Shown: positions 1 to 12,650, numbered from the stretch's first letter. The stretch is DNA of 64,000 nt from Aurifilum marmelostoma (GCA_027559495.1 JAMXSV010000015.1:1-64000), one strand, 5' to 3'. The notes: generated by a model not told the origin, from the sequence alone. A program made the numbers and translations.

Positions 1-3000
1 ATATAATTTAATATTTAAAGCTAATAGTATTCTTAATCTAAGATTTTATAAATTTTTGCTATTTTAGAGTAGCTTATAACTAAAGATATATAATAAGCCT
101 TAAGCAATTTAGCCTTTAATTTAAGCAAATTAGATATATAAAGGCAGTTTCTATAGTATAAGCAGCTATGCTATTTACTATACTTTATAAAAATAAGCAG
201 CATATATTAAGTAGCGCCTTTTATTAAGGCTTTTAGGATTAAGTTAAGAATTAAATCTCTCTTATATTTTAAGGCAAAGAGATAGAATAATTTATTATTT
301 TAGCAAAAGCAAGTAAGTAATATAGTTATATAAATTTAAATTATAAAATAAATAATCTTTTTAGATTGCTCTAAACTAAAGCAAATCTCTAAAGCTATAA
401 GCAGAGCTAATAATTACAATTCTTTCTTTTAGTTTAGAAAGGGATTAGCATTTATTAGTACTAGCTAGAATTATTATAAATTATTTATATTTATAAATGC
501 TAACTCTTTTTTAGATTTTCTTAAATTAATTAAATTAATAAGCTTAATAATAGCTTATAATAAGATTTCTTACTTTCTTAATCTAGCTAAATTAATAAGC
601 TTAGTAGCTATTATTAGCTTATAGTATTAAAAAATACTAATTTTCTTAAAGTTCTTTCTTTTTAGTACTATTTAATTCTAGCGCAATAAGCATTTATTTC
701 TCTTTTAAAGCAAATTCTCTAATCTCTTAGTTAGTATATTTAATTTTATATTTTATTTTTTAAAGTAATATATAATTTTAAAGTTAAAATAAAATAAGAA
801 TTTAGCTTATTAAGCTTATCTTTTATTTAGCAGCTTAGTTATTATAAAATACTTTAAATTCTTATAATTTATAATAATCTTTATTAGTAACTATACTCTT
901 TTAAGCTTAAAGCACTATTCTTTAAAATAGTAAATAATTACTAAAAGTTTCTTATTATAAATTTTATAATTATATTCTATAATTAAATACTTTTTAAAAA
1001 AGTATACTATTTTTAGAATGCTATTATTACTATACTATAATAGTATTTTTGCAAATATAAAATTAAAAGTATTAGTTTTAATAATTATCTCTTTTTTTTA
1101 GTTAAATAGAGCAAAGATAAGTGCTTATATAAAGGCTTTCTTTAGCCTTTTAAAGGCATTTCTATAGATTTAATTAAATAAGAATAGAATATTTTTCTAT
1201 ATTAAGTAAATAAGCAATGCAATAATTCTAAAAATTTTTTAAATAAATCTTTTATAAAAGTTTCTAAATTTAATAAATACTTAGATATTTATTAAGCAAA
1301 TTAGCATTTTCTATATTATAATAGTTTTAATCTTTTTAGAGTTTATTTAAATTCTATAAATGCTTATAATTAGGCTAAAAAAAGTAATTTCTTTTATAAA
1401 GAACTTATATTTCTCTAGCTTAATATATAAGCTAGCTTTTCTTAAAGCTATTAGAATAAGATAGAAATGCTATTTATATTCTAAGCAAATATAGCTATAA
1501 ATTAGAATATTATTTAAATAAATAATATAAAATATATTTAAATAATTTTTTTATATATTATTAATAAACTATTGGAATATTGCTAAAGCTCTTATAAAGC
1601 TAAATAGCATAATTAGGATCTTAAATAGGCTAAATTAGATATAGAAAGTAGTTAAATACTCTTTACTTTTGCAAATATAAATATTATTAAAGACTAAAAT
1701 AATATTAATTTTAGAGAAATACTTTATTCTCTTTAAATTATTTAATAATTCTTTAATTAAAGATAAAAAGTATTAATCTTTTATAGTAATATTATTTAAA
1801 GCTTAGTAATCTATATAGAATTGCAAGCTATTATTTAGAAATAATAAGCTAAGGCATATAAATCCTTTCTATAAATTCTTCTTAAGCTATTTGCAGAGCA
1901 TAATTAGCTTATTCTATAATATAATATATAATAGGCTAAAGAGTATAGTCTTTTTTTCTTAGAGCTAGATATAGTAATTATAAAAGCAGTAAAGAGAGAA
2001 TTTCTTAGCTTTCTTTAAAAAGAAGATATTTATAAAATTTTATAATTTAATAAGCAAATAGTTAGCTAGTTTAGTATTACTTTTAATAGCTAAAGTGCAG
2101 TTAATATTTTCTAAAGTAATAGTAGATAAGTAATAATTCTTTTTGCAAATATAAGCTATACTTGCTTATAGCAAAATAATAGCAATATTATAGCAGTATA
2201 GGATCTTAAGTATAGGGGGGCTTTAGGGAAAGTAGGCAGTTTAGAGGATATCTTAAAAGGCCCTAGTTCTTATTAAGTAGCTAAGAATATTATAGTATTT
2301 CTAATAGTACTTGCTATTAAAGATAATTATATATAAAGCAAATTAGATAATAAGATTATATTATTTAAGCTATAGTATCTTTAGCATTATTAGATAGTAA
2401 GTAAGCTAGATTATAAATAGCTTTAGCTTTTTTTAATAGTCATTATTAATTTAGCAAATAGTAGAAATATAGTGCAATATCTTTCTATCTTTAGCAGAGT
2501 ATTTATTAAATACTTTAATCTTAAATAATTTTTTTAAAGAAAGTAAGAGAAAGTAATATTTGAAAGCTTAGCTTTTATTAATAAAAGCCTTTTCTTTAAT
2601 ATTAAAGTTAGTTAGAATATAAGTTATTAGAGTTTTTTTAGAAATAGTTAAATAAATTAGGAAAATTAGTATATTTAAGCATTAATTTTTCTCTTTTTTA
2701 ATTAATAGTTTAATAATAGTAGTAGTAAAGATGCAGAGTTTATATAAGATAGCCTTATTTTCTTTGCTTAATCTTCTTAAACTAATAAATTTAGTAAAGC
2801 TATTAGCTTAAGCTTAAGAGCAATTTATTTTAAGCTTGCTCTATTTAATAAATTAGTATTTAAAAAGAGCTTATATATATATCTTATAAAAAATTATTAA
2901 TAAAGAGAAGATTAAATAGGCAATCTTATAGCTAAGCTAGTAGGCTAGAAGTATTAAGCTTATAGATAAGAATAGCTAGAGTATATATTAAGCTTAGAAT

Positions 3001-4440
3001 AGTTAGCTATATAATAGCTAGTTAAGCTATAATAGTAGCATTTATAATAATTCTTCTAATTATTTTTTTATTTCTAAGAACTAAAATCTATTAAATTGCT
3101 TTAGAGGCTTAATAGCAAGATTATCTTAGAAAAGGAATATTCTTTTAGTAATAGATTTAAAGTAGCTAAAAAGCGCAAAGCAATAATAGAAATAATATTC
3201 TAAGCATAAAAGATTTGCTATTAGTACTAGCAATATTAGTTATTTAGGATTTATAAGTAGTAAATATACTTGTTATATTCTTTAAAGAGTAAAGAGTTAT
3301 ATAAAAGTATATTTTATAATTTGCAGAAAATGCTTTAAAATAGCAAAGAAATTAAGGCAATATTTAGCATATTTCTCTTTAAGGCTAAGTATTAGAACTT
3401 TAAATAATATATATTAAAGTTTTAATTATATTATTTTAATTAATATAGCTTATTTTAGATATTCTATATTCTATTTAGATCTTTAAAGGCATTTTTTAAA
3501 TATTTTAGTATAACTAAATAGTTTGTAAATTAAAGAATTTTCTAAATTATCTTAAGTAGGATTAGCTTATATGCTTTTATAATTAAGCAGCTAGCAATAT
3601 AAATTAGATATATAAAAAAGATAGAAAATTAGTGTATATTTATTATTATCTTTATATAAATTTATTATATAAATTTATAAAAATTATTATAGAAGCTATT
3701 AAATTTATTAAAATTAAGAAATTATTTAAAAAGATAAATAAAGTTAAAAAATTAAGTATTAGTAAAAAAAAAGCAATATTATAGTATTATTTATTTAAAG
3801 TTTAGCAGAGATTATATAATTAAAAATTTAAATAAAAGTAATTATAATTAGTTAAGCTAGCTTAAAAGCTTTCTTTTTATTAATTTTAGCTATTAAGAGA
3901 TTCTCTTAAGCCTTCTTTAACTAGCATTATTAGTATTAAATAATAGCATTATACTTTATTATTTTAATATAAAAATTCTAAACTTCTTAATTTAAAATAA
4001 TTTTATCTTCTTTTAAGATTATAATATAATAATTAAAGTTTTGCAAGTAAAGAAGCTATTCTAAAGTATATTAGGCTATATAGTCTGCTAATATCTTAAG
4101 CGTCTTTATTGCTAGTAATAGTACTAGATAGGTTATTATAGTTGCTATTTAGAAGAAGAAGCTATATAATATTATAGTAGTAGCAAAGCAGCTAAGCAAA
4201 TAGTAAGTAGGCAGATTTAAGATTCTATTTACTATAAAGTAATAAGCACTATTTTTTGGCAGATCTAGGCTAAGTAGTTAAGATATAGCTTAAAGAGCTA
4301 TAATATAGAATAGGCAGATAGGGCTAGTAGGGCAGAGATTTTATCTAAGGCAGGGTTATATATTCTAATCCTAACTCTTAGGTCCTCTCTGGGCTAGAGC
4401 GGGAATCCGAGGCAGCAGGCAGGCTACATCTATGACATAG
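1..4440 (-). mobile_element. RIP-degraded Ty3/gypsy retrotransposon relic (left copy, truncated by window edge)
   Basis: This extremely AT-rich stretch has stop codons in every frame. On the minus strand, 1497-1523 translates as IYLNNILIY, which is the gypsy reverse transcriptase box IYLDDILIY after G-to-A changes at both Asp codons. The flanking DNA (about 1560-1660) aligns by eye with about 9950-10050 of the element at 4633-12645, and about 840-900 resembles about 9210-9270, so the two elements are related and lie in the same orientation. The 3' end lies outside the window. The right boundary is uncertain; a GC-richer island at about 4350-4440 may be its 5' LTR. Nothing here can still encode a protein. 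Confidence 0.75.
4350..4440. repeat. GC-richer, less mutated island; possible 5' LTR end of the left relic
   Basis: Inside the AT-rich block this segment keeps CpC, CpG and GpG dinucleotides (for example around 4380-4430). Read on the minus strand it begins TGTCATAG, compatible with an LTR starting TG. By analogy with the right-hand element, whose 5' LTR start is also its least mutated part, it could be the start of the left relic's 5' LTR. No second copy is in the window, so this is inference only. Confidence 0.25.
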
Positions 4441-4627
4441 CTAAGCTATTTCCTTTAGCTATGCCTAGCTTTCTTTAAAAGGCTATTAAACTAAAGCTTC
4501 TAGGTCTATAAATATACTATATTTGCATTCTAAATATATATTTCTAGTATTAATAGCCTTTTATTAATTAGATATAGAGAATATAGAGTATAGCCTTAAT
4601 AATAAGAATAATAAAAAGGAATTCTAG

Positions 4628-4632
4628 TATCT
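4628..4632. repeat. Target-site duplication, left copy
   Basis: The sequence TATCT directly abuts the left LTR and is repeated exactly at 12646-12650 beyond the right LTR. Confidence 0.8.
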
Positions 4633-4854
4633 TATAAAAGGCCTAGCTAAGGAGTATGCACCCAATTAGGGGTCTATTACTATAAATATTCTAGCTTAGG
4701 GAGTAATAGAAGAAAGATAAGGAATTTTCTACCTGCAAGCAGCTAAAGAGCTACTTTGTAGGTATAGCATAGCGTGCGTATTATATAGCGCGTTGTATAG
4801 CATTCTTAGCTTCAGTAGCTGCTAAAGCCCTATATATAGCCTTAGCCTATAATA
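4633..4854 (-). repeat. 3' LTR of the gypsy element (left)
   Basis: This 222-bp repeat matches 12424-12645 with transitions only in the segment I compared. On the minus strand it should start TGTTATAGG and end in CTTTTACA; here those ends read TATTATAGG and CTTTTATA, as expected after G-to-A and C-to-T change. It is more heavily mutated than the right copy. Confidence 0.85.
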
Positions 4855-4855
4855 T

Positions 4856-4880
4856 TACCCCCCCCTCCCTTCCTCCTTCT
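4856..4880 (-). other. Polypurine tract of the gypsy element
   Basis: Just inside the left LTR the plus strand is almost pure pyrimidine. The minus strand therefore reads as an A/G tract with a run of G, the second-strand primer site expected immediately upstream of a 3' LTR. It fixes the orientation of the element independently of the coding motifs. Confidence 0.75.
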
Positions 4881-7800
4881 AAATAGTTTATCCTACTCCC
4901 TATCTCCTTCTTCCTATAATTATCTTTTACCTTCTCTCTTAAATAAGACCTTCTCCTATCTATTTTATTCTATACTCTCTATCTGCTATCTCTATACTTA
5001 TGCTATGCTTTTAAGTAGCTATTTATAATAACTAGCTGCAAGAAGGCTAAGATTGCTAGTAGCTTTGCTTTAGGCAATATCTTGCGCAATAATAGCTGCT
5101 CTAAAGCCTCTTTTAGCTCTCTTAATTATAATTAGATTGCTACTGCTGCCTGCTGCTAGAAGGCTATTTAGGATGCTGCTGCTAAGTTCCCCTATAGCTT
5201 AATATTCAACTATTTTAAAAATAAAAGTTCCTAGCTTTCTATTTACTTCTTAATTGCTAATGCAACTATAGATATTTATAAGATATTTTATTTTAAATGC
5301 ATTACTTGCTTAGCTGCTAATCCTAATACATTTTATATTAATGCTATTAGTAGATAGCTACTCTCTACTTGCTTCTTTCTTATTTATTAATCTAAATAGG
5401 CTTAAGCAAGCAATGCCTTTATTACTTTTATACTGCTAATAGCAAAAATACTAGTTATACTTATATTATAATATATCCCTTATAAGCTTTATTTTCTTTG
5501 CTACTTCTTAGCTAACTTTCTTCTCTTTTTTAGCTTGCTTATAATTCTAATATAATTAATACTGCTATTGCATTAGCTTTAGCTACTTAAAACTTTAATT
5601 TTAGCAATTTTAATAGATTCTCTTTCTTATTAGCTACTTAGGCATTGCTAATTTGCTTTTTAAACTCTATTATAGCTTAATATAATGCTAATTAAGCTGC
5701 CTTATTCTAGCGCAAGAAAATATAGCTAAAGAAGGCTACTATTAATCTTAGTACTAGCCTCTTTGCTGCTTCCTTTAAGGGCAGTATATTAGACTTAAAT
5801 AAGCTGCGCTTATATTATATAAGTAGCTGCTTTTTTCTAGCTTTATCCTTTCTCTTTAATTATTTGCAGTTTTATAAGATTAAGCTAATGCAGAAGATTT
5901 ATAATGCTCTTTAAGATCTCTTTAGTATTATATAATCTATTTGCTAAAAGCTTATTTAGCTAAATTGCTCTCTTAGCGCTTAAAAGCATTATTATAGCTC
6001 CTCTACTACTTTAGATAAGAAAGATAATAATAAGAATAAAGATAATAATAAGAATTAGATTAAGTAAATCCTAAATTAGCTTATTTTATTTATCTCTAAT
6101 AGTAGCAGATTACTATGCTGCTTTATAGCTGCTAAATGCTTAGTAGTTAGTAGTTATTATTAGGCTTTCTTTTAAATTTTTAGTTTATTGCTTTCTGCTC
6201 TTATTTTATTATATCTTTCTTTTTTTTTTTTTTTTTTTTTTTTTTATTATTAGAAAGGGGGAGGGGAAGTTATATATTCTGCTTTCAATTTGCCCTTTAT
6301 TTTATTAAATTTCCTTTCTTCTTTAATACTTTATTTCTTTTTAACTTTATAGTAAGTAATTCTAATCTCTTTTTTTCTCTTCTAGCTTAGAGCTAGCTCC
6401 TTAGCTAATATAAAGCAGCTCTTTAACTCTTAATATAAGTAACTTTCTTTATAAAAATAAAAAGCTTACTTAGCGCCTTTACTAAAGCTCTAACTATAAT
6501 ATTAAGTTTATTACTTACTTATTTACTACTTAATTGCTTATTTGCTTTTGCTTAGCTTAAAATTTCTTTAATTGCTAAGCTATCCCTTATAGCTATTGCG
6601 CTTTTATTATATTCTAGAATTCTAGCTATTACTATATTAATAGTCCTAGTATATCTTTATCTTCTTATTAGTTTTAAAGCAGTTTACTAGCTGCTAACTC
6701 TACTAGTTAGTTCTTTTAATTGCTATTTTTGCTTAGAATATTTAATATTTTGCTATCTTATTAATATTTTTTATCTCTTCCTTTTTCTAGCTCTTATTAT
6801 ACTAATTTACTGCTTTTTAGCTTTATAAAAATAATATCCTTTACATTTATTTTAATCTTCTCTTTATTGCAGCTTATTCTTTTAACTATAATAATTCTAA
6901 TATATACTTTTCTTTATTTCTTTTTACTTTCTTTACTGCTAATAAGCTGCTTTTTTTCTACTAGCTTCTATTAACTGCTAGATTCTTTATATCTACTATA
7001 CCTCTAACTATATTCTTTACTACTAAGAGCAACTTAATAATATTAAGCAAAAGTAGAAGTAGCTTTATATTAATATAGAAGTTAAAGCTCCTAATACTAA
7101 CTTAATAAATCTCTACTATTAAATCTATAAATTAGCTATAATAGTTATCTTTTACTATTAAGCTTTAATTTAGCTTTAGAGCAAGCTTAAGAATAAATAT
7201 GCTTTAAGTGCTAAGCATATTAAGTATAATAATCTTGCTGCTTAGAAGCAGAATAAGTTCTATAATAAAATTTAAATTATTCTATTAAATAGCTTTTTCT
7301 ATCTTAAAAGTACTAGCTTTTTAGCTGCTAATTAGCACTTTATTAGTTTTATAAATTTAAAGCCCTATATTTCCAAAGCTATTACTATAAGCTATTATTT
7401 TTCCTTATTAATCTATATTATCTTTTAAATTTATCTAATGCTCTTACTTATTCTATACTCTTAAGCAGCTCCTATATTAATTCTTCCTATCCTACCTATT
7501 TAATCTATATCTTATATTTAAAGAGCTTTCCTACTTAAGGGCAATCTACCTTTAGTTTATTTCTAGCCTTTAAAATCGATTTTATATAGAACTTAGATTT
7601 ATATCTGCTATCTTTAAGGATAATTGCATTTAAGCAAGCATTCTATATTTGCTATAAAGATAGCAGATTACTAGCAGCTTGCAATAGTAGATCTATATAG
7701 AATTATAAATATATACTATATAATATATTTAGCTCTACTATATATAAGCTAATTACTTTTATTACTTTATATTTTCTATATAATTAGGCTAGCTTCTAGA

Positions 7801-8399
7801 AGGGGCAGTTTATTGCTATATTCTTAAGGAATAGCTATATATTATTCCTAGTAGCAAATTATTCTACTAGTGCTCTCCTTTAGTTTGCGCTTTTTTCTAT
7901 TTATTGCTAAATTACTATTATAGCTGCTTATGCAAATTCTATTAACTTCTTTAGTTATTTTATAAAATCTTTTGCTTTTGCATATAGCAAATAAGCTAGT
8001 ATTATAAAGTATTCTATTTTTTAGATAATATTGGTATAGTATTTATATTAAAGGAAGAAAGGGCTTAGTCTAATTATAGTAATATCTCTATTATTAATAG
8101 CTAATTATATACTTGCTAGCAGCTATAGCTAGTTCTCTTATATATATATTATAAATGCTTTTAGATAGTTAAGAACTTCTTAATTAGCCTTTTCAATTGC
8201 TTTATTTATTTCTAAATAATAGATAGTGCTTAAGCGCTGCTTAATTCTAGTTAATTTATATAGATATTGCTAGAAGAATTTTATCTAATTTATTTCCTAA
8301 TTGCTTATTAGAGCTTTAAAAAAATTATAGTACCTTTAATAGCAGCTTATAAACTGCTTAATATAGGCTTTAGCATCTATTATATATATAGCTTCTAAT

Positions 8400-8492
8400 A
8401 TAATAGCTTTGCTTAGTTAATTTATAATAACTATTAAGTACTAGGAGCTATTTTTATTTCTTATAGATAAGTTTACTATAAAATTAATTAAG
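8400..8492 (-). pseudogene. Integrase catalytic-core remnant (pol)
   Basis: On the minus strand this reads LINFIVNLSI followed, about 17 codons later, by LIVIIN-L-K. That is recognisable as the gypsy integrase segment around its first catalytic Asp (DFIVDLP ... VVVDRxTK), with Asp codons turned to Asn and one codon turned to a stop. It lies downstream of the reverse transcriptase box in the element's own orientation, as in Ty3/gypsy. Confidence 0.7.
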
Positions 8493-9889
8493 AGCTTGCT
8501 TTATAGCTGCTTAGGAATAGGTAAGGGCTTAAAAAGCTTCTTTTTGCAGTATTACTATATAGTCTTCTATCTGCAAATATTATAATTCTAGATAAATCTC
8601 TATACTATTTTATATAAGCTAGGCTAAAAGTATAAGTAGCTTAATAGCAAGATAGTAGCATTTTGCCCTAGATATCTGCTTAGATAAAAGTTATATATAT
8701 TTTATATTAGTGCAGTTTATAATAGTTTTTATTCTAGTATTTATATTCTATTTTAGAATCTAAAAATGCCTTTTAAATTAATCTTGCACTTAGTAATAGA
8801 TATATTTAGGAGATTCTTATTGCTAATTTTAAGATCTGCTAGAAATACTTTAGCTTCTTCTTTAACTAGTTAAATAATCTATAAGAACTTTCTATTATTT
8901 TGCAAAGCAGTATCCTAGGCTATTTAAAGGTTTTCTTATATAAAGATTTAAATTTTTTTAGAAAGCAATCTATTTTAGGCGCTAACTTAGGCGATTTATA
9001 TAATCCTTTAATAGTCCTACTCTTGCTTAATCTAATTATCTCTTAGTAGCTAAAATTCTCTTCTAATAAGGCGCTTATCTATTATCTTATATAGTATATT
9101 CTATTCTTTGCAAGAGAGTATATTAAGGCATTTTATAGCAGCTCCTTTATAGTAAGTAAGCCTAAAGCAAAATTATAATAATTCTTCTAATTAGCGCACT
9201 TATTATTTGCTAAGCTTTTAAGTAATTATAAAATACTTTAGATTCTTATAATCTAAGTAGATTATAAATAGTTTCTCTATGCTATAAAGCTCTGCATTTT
9301 AGGCTTGCAAGTAGCTTATAATTGCTAATAACTTCTTATTATAGATTTTGTAGTTATACTTTGCAGGCAATAGTTATTTAGAGTAGTATACTATTAGCTA
9401 TAGTGCTTCTTTAGCATTTTTCTGCAATAAGCAGCTGCTTAGCAAATAGTCTAAGCAGTTAGCCTTAAATATAGTATCTTTCTTAAAGTCTTACTATATT
9501 AATATTAGCTTTAAAATAAATTTAAGCTTAAGCTGCTTAAAAGCTATATCTTTATCTTCTTTTTAGCAGAATAGCATTTCCTTCTTTATAAGTGCTAGGA
9601 GAAGATTTATAGTCTTAGAATAGTTCTTAATAAATTAATAATAAAAATTAGCAAATTTTAGAAAACTTTATATACTTTTAAGCATTTTAAGAGCCTCCTA
9701 GTTATAGATTGCTATTAGCTTTTTAAGATCTATATAGACCTTAGTATTTGCTTTAATAATAAATTCTAGATATTTAGTTCTCTAAATGCTAAACTTGCAT
9801 TTTATAATATCTAAGCTTAAACTAGCAGCTTTTAAGGCTATAAGAACTTATTTTATTTTTTATTTATAATCCTCTTTAGAACTATTTAA

Positions 9890-9916
9890 GTAAATAAGTA
9901 TATTATCTAGATATAT
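9890..9916 (-). pseudogene. Reverse transcriptase active-site box remnant (pol)
   Basis: The minus-strand codons read IYLDNILIY, one G-to-A change from the gypsy reverse transcriptase box IYLDDILIY. The residues before it (FCL) and the run after it fit the same family. The catalytic second Asp is lost, so the enzyme is dead. Confidence 0.85.
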
Positions 9917-11238
9917 TAAGCAGAAAATATCTAAATACTATTATAGCGCTAAATTAATATATTGCTAGAAGATAGCTAGTGCTCTTATAAGTTTAAAGGG
10001 AATTACTAATTATTTAAATAGGCTAAATTAAGTATAGAAGGCAGTTTTCTACTTATTGCTCTTTTTAATATAAAGCTTATAGAAAGTAGCTTATATATTA
10101 AGTTTAGTAAACTATTATGCCTTTAAGAAATTAGCTAAAGTTTTCTTAATAAGTAAAAGCAGATATTAATTAGCTTAGATAATAGTATTAAGTATATAAT
10201 AGTTAATATAAAAATATAGCTTACTATTAGATTTTTTAATAAAGATTATAGGTGCTTCTACTAATAAGCTGCTTGCTTATATATATTTTAACTCTAATAG
10301 TTTTATAAGGGTTTTTCTTAAGACTAGTAATTTATCCCTTAATATTCTATAAAGGGGGCCTTAAGGGATTTCTAGCTGCTTACTATTCTTATCTTATTCT
10401 AAGATAATTTTGTAATTTGCTCTCTTGCAGTATAGTAGCAGCTTCTCTCTCTTTTTTTTATTAAAGAGTTCTGCTTACTATTAAAACTATTTTAGTAGCT
10501 TATTCTTTACTAAGGCCTTCTTCTTTAGTGCAAGTGCTTTATTAATATTAGCTAAGATTACTATAAATAGCTATATTTGCGCTATTTATAAGCATCTGCC
10601 CTATTTTATCTTTGCTTTTAGTATAAGAGCGCTTATACTACTAACTTTCTAGTATATTACTAAAGCATAACCTCTTTTCTAAATCTTTAGGCCTACTACT
10701 TGCCTAATGCTTAAAAGATGCTTATATACTATATAAGTAACTTTTTCTTATTCTATTTAAAGCTTTTCTAAAATTATATTATAATTAAGTTAGAGAATAA
10801 TATATACTTAGATTTAATATATATAGCTATCTAAATTAGCTTTAAAGTATATTATTTTAGAAATTATATTTAGCTTTTAAGTAGCTTAGTTTATTATAGC
10901 TTTATAAAGTATTCTTAATATTATTAGAATATATAGAAGAGTAAGTTTTTTAATAAGCTTTTTATTTATAGCATTATAGCAGTTATATTTTTAATTTACT
11001 AATATATTTATAAATTAGGTTTTATTATATAATAGGTTTATTATAAAAGAGAACTTATTTAGCTTCTATTCTATTTTATTTCTATTAAATCTTAGCTTAG
11101 TAAGCTTTTATACGCAATTTTGCGCAGAAGCTACTCTTTTTCCTTATTAAGATTAATAAAATTATTATTATTATTATTTGCAATAGTAGTAATAGCTTAG
11201 ATATTGCTTTATATAGGCAGTATAGCTAGTAAGAGGCT

Positions 11239-11280
11239 ATATTAGTTTATGTAGTAGTCTCTCTTGCTATATTAAAAGCA
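11239..11280 (-). pseudogene. Gag CCHC zinc-knuckle remnant
   Basis: Reading the minus strand from 11280, the codons fit the spacing C-X2-C-X4-H-X4-C once C-to-T and G-to-A changes are allowed: TGC, TAT (from TGT), TAC (from CAC) and TAT (from TGT). The retained residues G-K-R between the cysteine and histidine positions are typical of a gag nucleocapsid knuckle. It lies between the 5' LTR and the reverse transcriptase, where gag is expected. Confidence 0.65.
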
Positions 11281-12423
11281 TAAATTATTATTTTTTTATC
11301 TTTTAATTTCTTTATTTAATATCTATCTAGCGCATTGCTTAGAAGCAGCGCTGCTTATGCCTATAATATTAACTTTGATTATTAGAGTATCTCCTTATAA
11401 GTCTCTTTCTTATTAAGTTCTCTCTTAAGAGGTGCCTTTTAAAGTAATATTTACTATTAAATTATTTTATTGCTTAATAAGTCCCTCTATTTTAGAAGAG
11501 ATTAATAGAGCCTCTTTAATCTATATATAATAATTAGTTAGCATACTTATAAAGATAAATTTATTTTAAAGCTTAGTATTAATAGCTTTTTTTAGAAAAG
11601 TAAGCTTTGCTTAATTAGGCTATAAAGTGCTTTTAGCTTTAAAGAGTACTTATTCCTAAGTAGTAAAAAAGAGGAAAAATTACTAGTTTTTATATTAATA
11701 GATCTTAAGAAGTATCTGCACTGCTTATTTAGCTTAATTAGTATTATAATAGTAGCTAGCTAGATATTCTATAAAGGCTTAAAAATTACTAGTTTAGTTA
11801 GGCTCTTTTAAGTTAAAATAGAGATTAGCTAGCTTCTAAGTAGCTCTTTTAAGGCATTTAAATATAGTATAGAATTTATTATGCAAGTTTCTAATAAAGC
11901 GGGTATTTTAGCTAAATTTATAGCATATTTAGGTTTCTTATAAAGGAAATTTTAAGCAATTTCTATTAAATTTCTTAGGCTAAAATAAAGGCTTTTATTA
12001 TATGCAAGGTTAATTATTAAAATTATTATTATTATAGTTAAAGCTTTTCTCTTAATTATAAGGATATAAGCCCTACTTATTAGCTACTTTTTATATATTT
12101 GCATATAATATCTTATTTACTCTAGTTTTATATAATCTAGCTTTAATAGTTATAATATATTGCAATAATATCTATAGTGCCTTTCTATATTAATAGCTTA
12201 GAGTTTCTTAGGCAATATAGCTAGCTGCTAATTTCTTCTTAAGGAGCTAAGTAGTATAGGCAAATTAGCTCTTTTGCAGCTTATATAGTTATTTAAAGGG
12301 AGTATAGAAGTTTAGTTTAAGGCCTCTATCTGCTATAAAGGGTAGCTATTATTCTTTTCCTTCTATTATTAACTACTGCGCTTAAATAGCGCTATTGCAG
12401 TAGATAAGCAAAGCTAAAATATA

Positions 12424-12645
12424 TATAAAAGGCCTAGCTAAGGGGTATATATCTAATTAAGAGTCTATTACTATAAATATTCTAGCTTAGGGAGTAATAG
12501 GAGAAAGATAAGGAATTTTCTACTTGCAAGCAGCTAAAGAGCTATTCTGTGGGTATAGCATAGCGTGCGTGTTGTGTAGCGCGTCGTATGGCGTTCCTAG
12601 CTTCGGTGGCTGCCGAAGCCCCATATATGGCCTCAGCCTATAACA
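12424..12645 (-). repeat. 5' LTR of the gypsy element (right), partly spared by RIP
   Basis: This is the 222-bp partner of 4633-4854. Its outer half (about 12540-12645) keeps CpG, CpA and TpG sites that are changed in the left copy. It contains a 6-bp-stem hairpin (12601-12618, CTTCGG ... CCGAAG) and the perfect palindrome CCATATATGG at 12621-12630. On the minus strand the LTR begins TGTTATAGG. Confidence 0.88.
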
Positions 12646-12650
12646 TATCT
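12646..12650. repeat. Target-site duplication, right copy
   Basis: TATCT immediately follows the right LTR and matches 4628-4632. Confidence 0.8.

Larger units (their letters stand above)
4633..12645 (-). mobile_element. Ty3/gypsy LTR retrotransposon, RIP-inactivated, structurally nearly complete
   Basis: The element is about 8.0 kb, with 222-bp terminal repeats at 4633-4854 and 12424-12645. It is flanked by the identical 5-mer TATCT (4628-4632 and 12646-12650), a typical integrase target duplication. It is transcribed on the minus strand: the 5' LTR is the right one, followed by a gag zinc knuckle (about 11.26 kb), the reverse transcriptase YLDD box (about 9.9 kb), the integrase core (about 8.45 kb) and a polypurine tract immediately before the left LTR. 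The gag-RT-integrase order is that of Ty3/gypsy, not copia. All frames are full of stops from C-to-T and G-to-A changes, so it cannot move by itself. The roughly 2 kb between the integrase and the polypurine tract were not assigned. Confidence 0.88.

Noticed and set aside
4855..6250. Possible plus-strand coding frame with few stops in the left part of the gypsy element
   Set aside because: Opposite to the element's established orientation; the sparse stops can arise from the biased composition, and I could not match it to a known domain.
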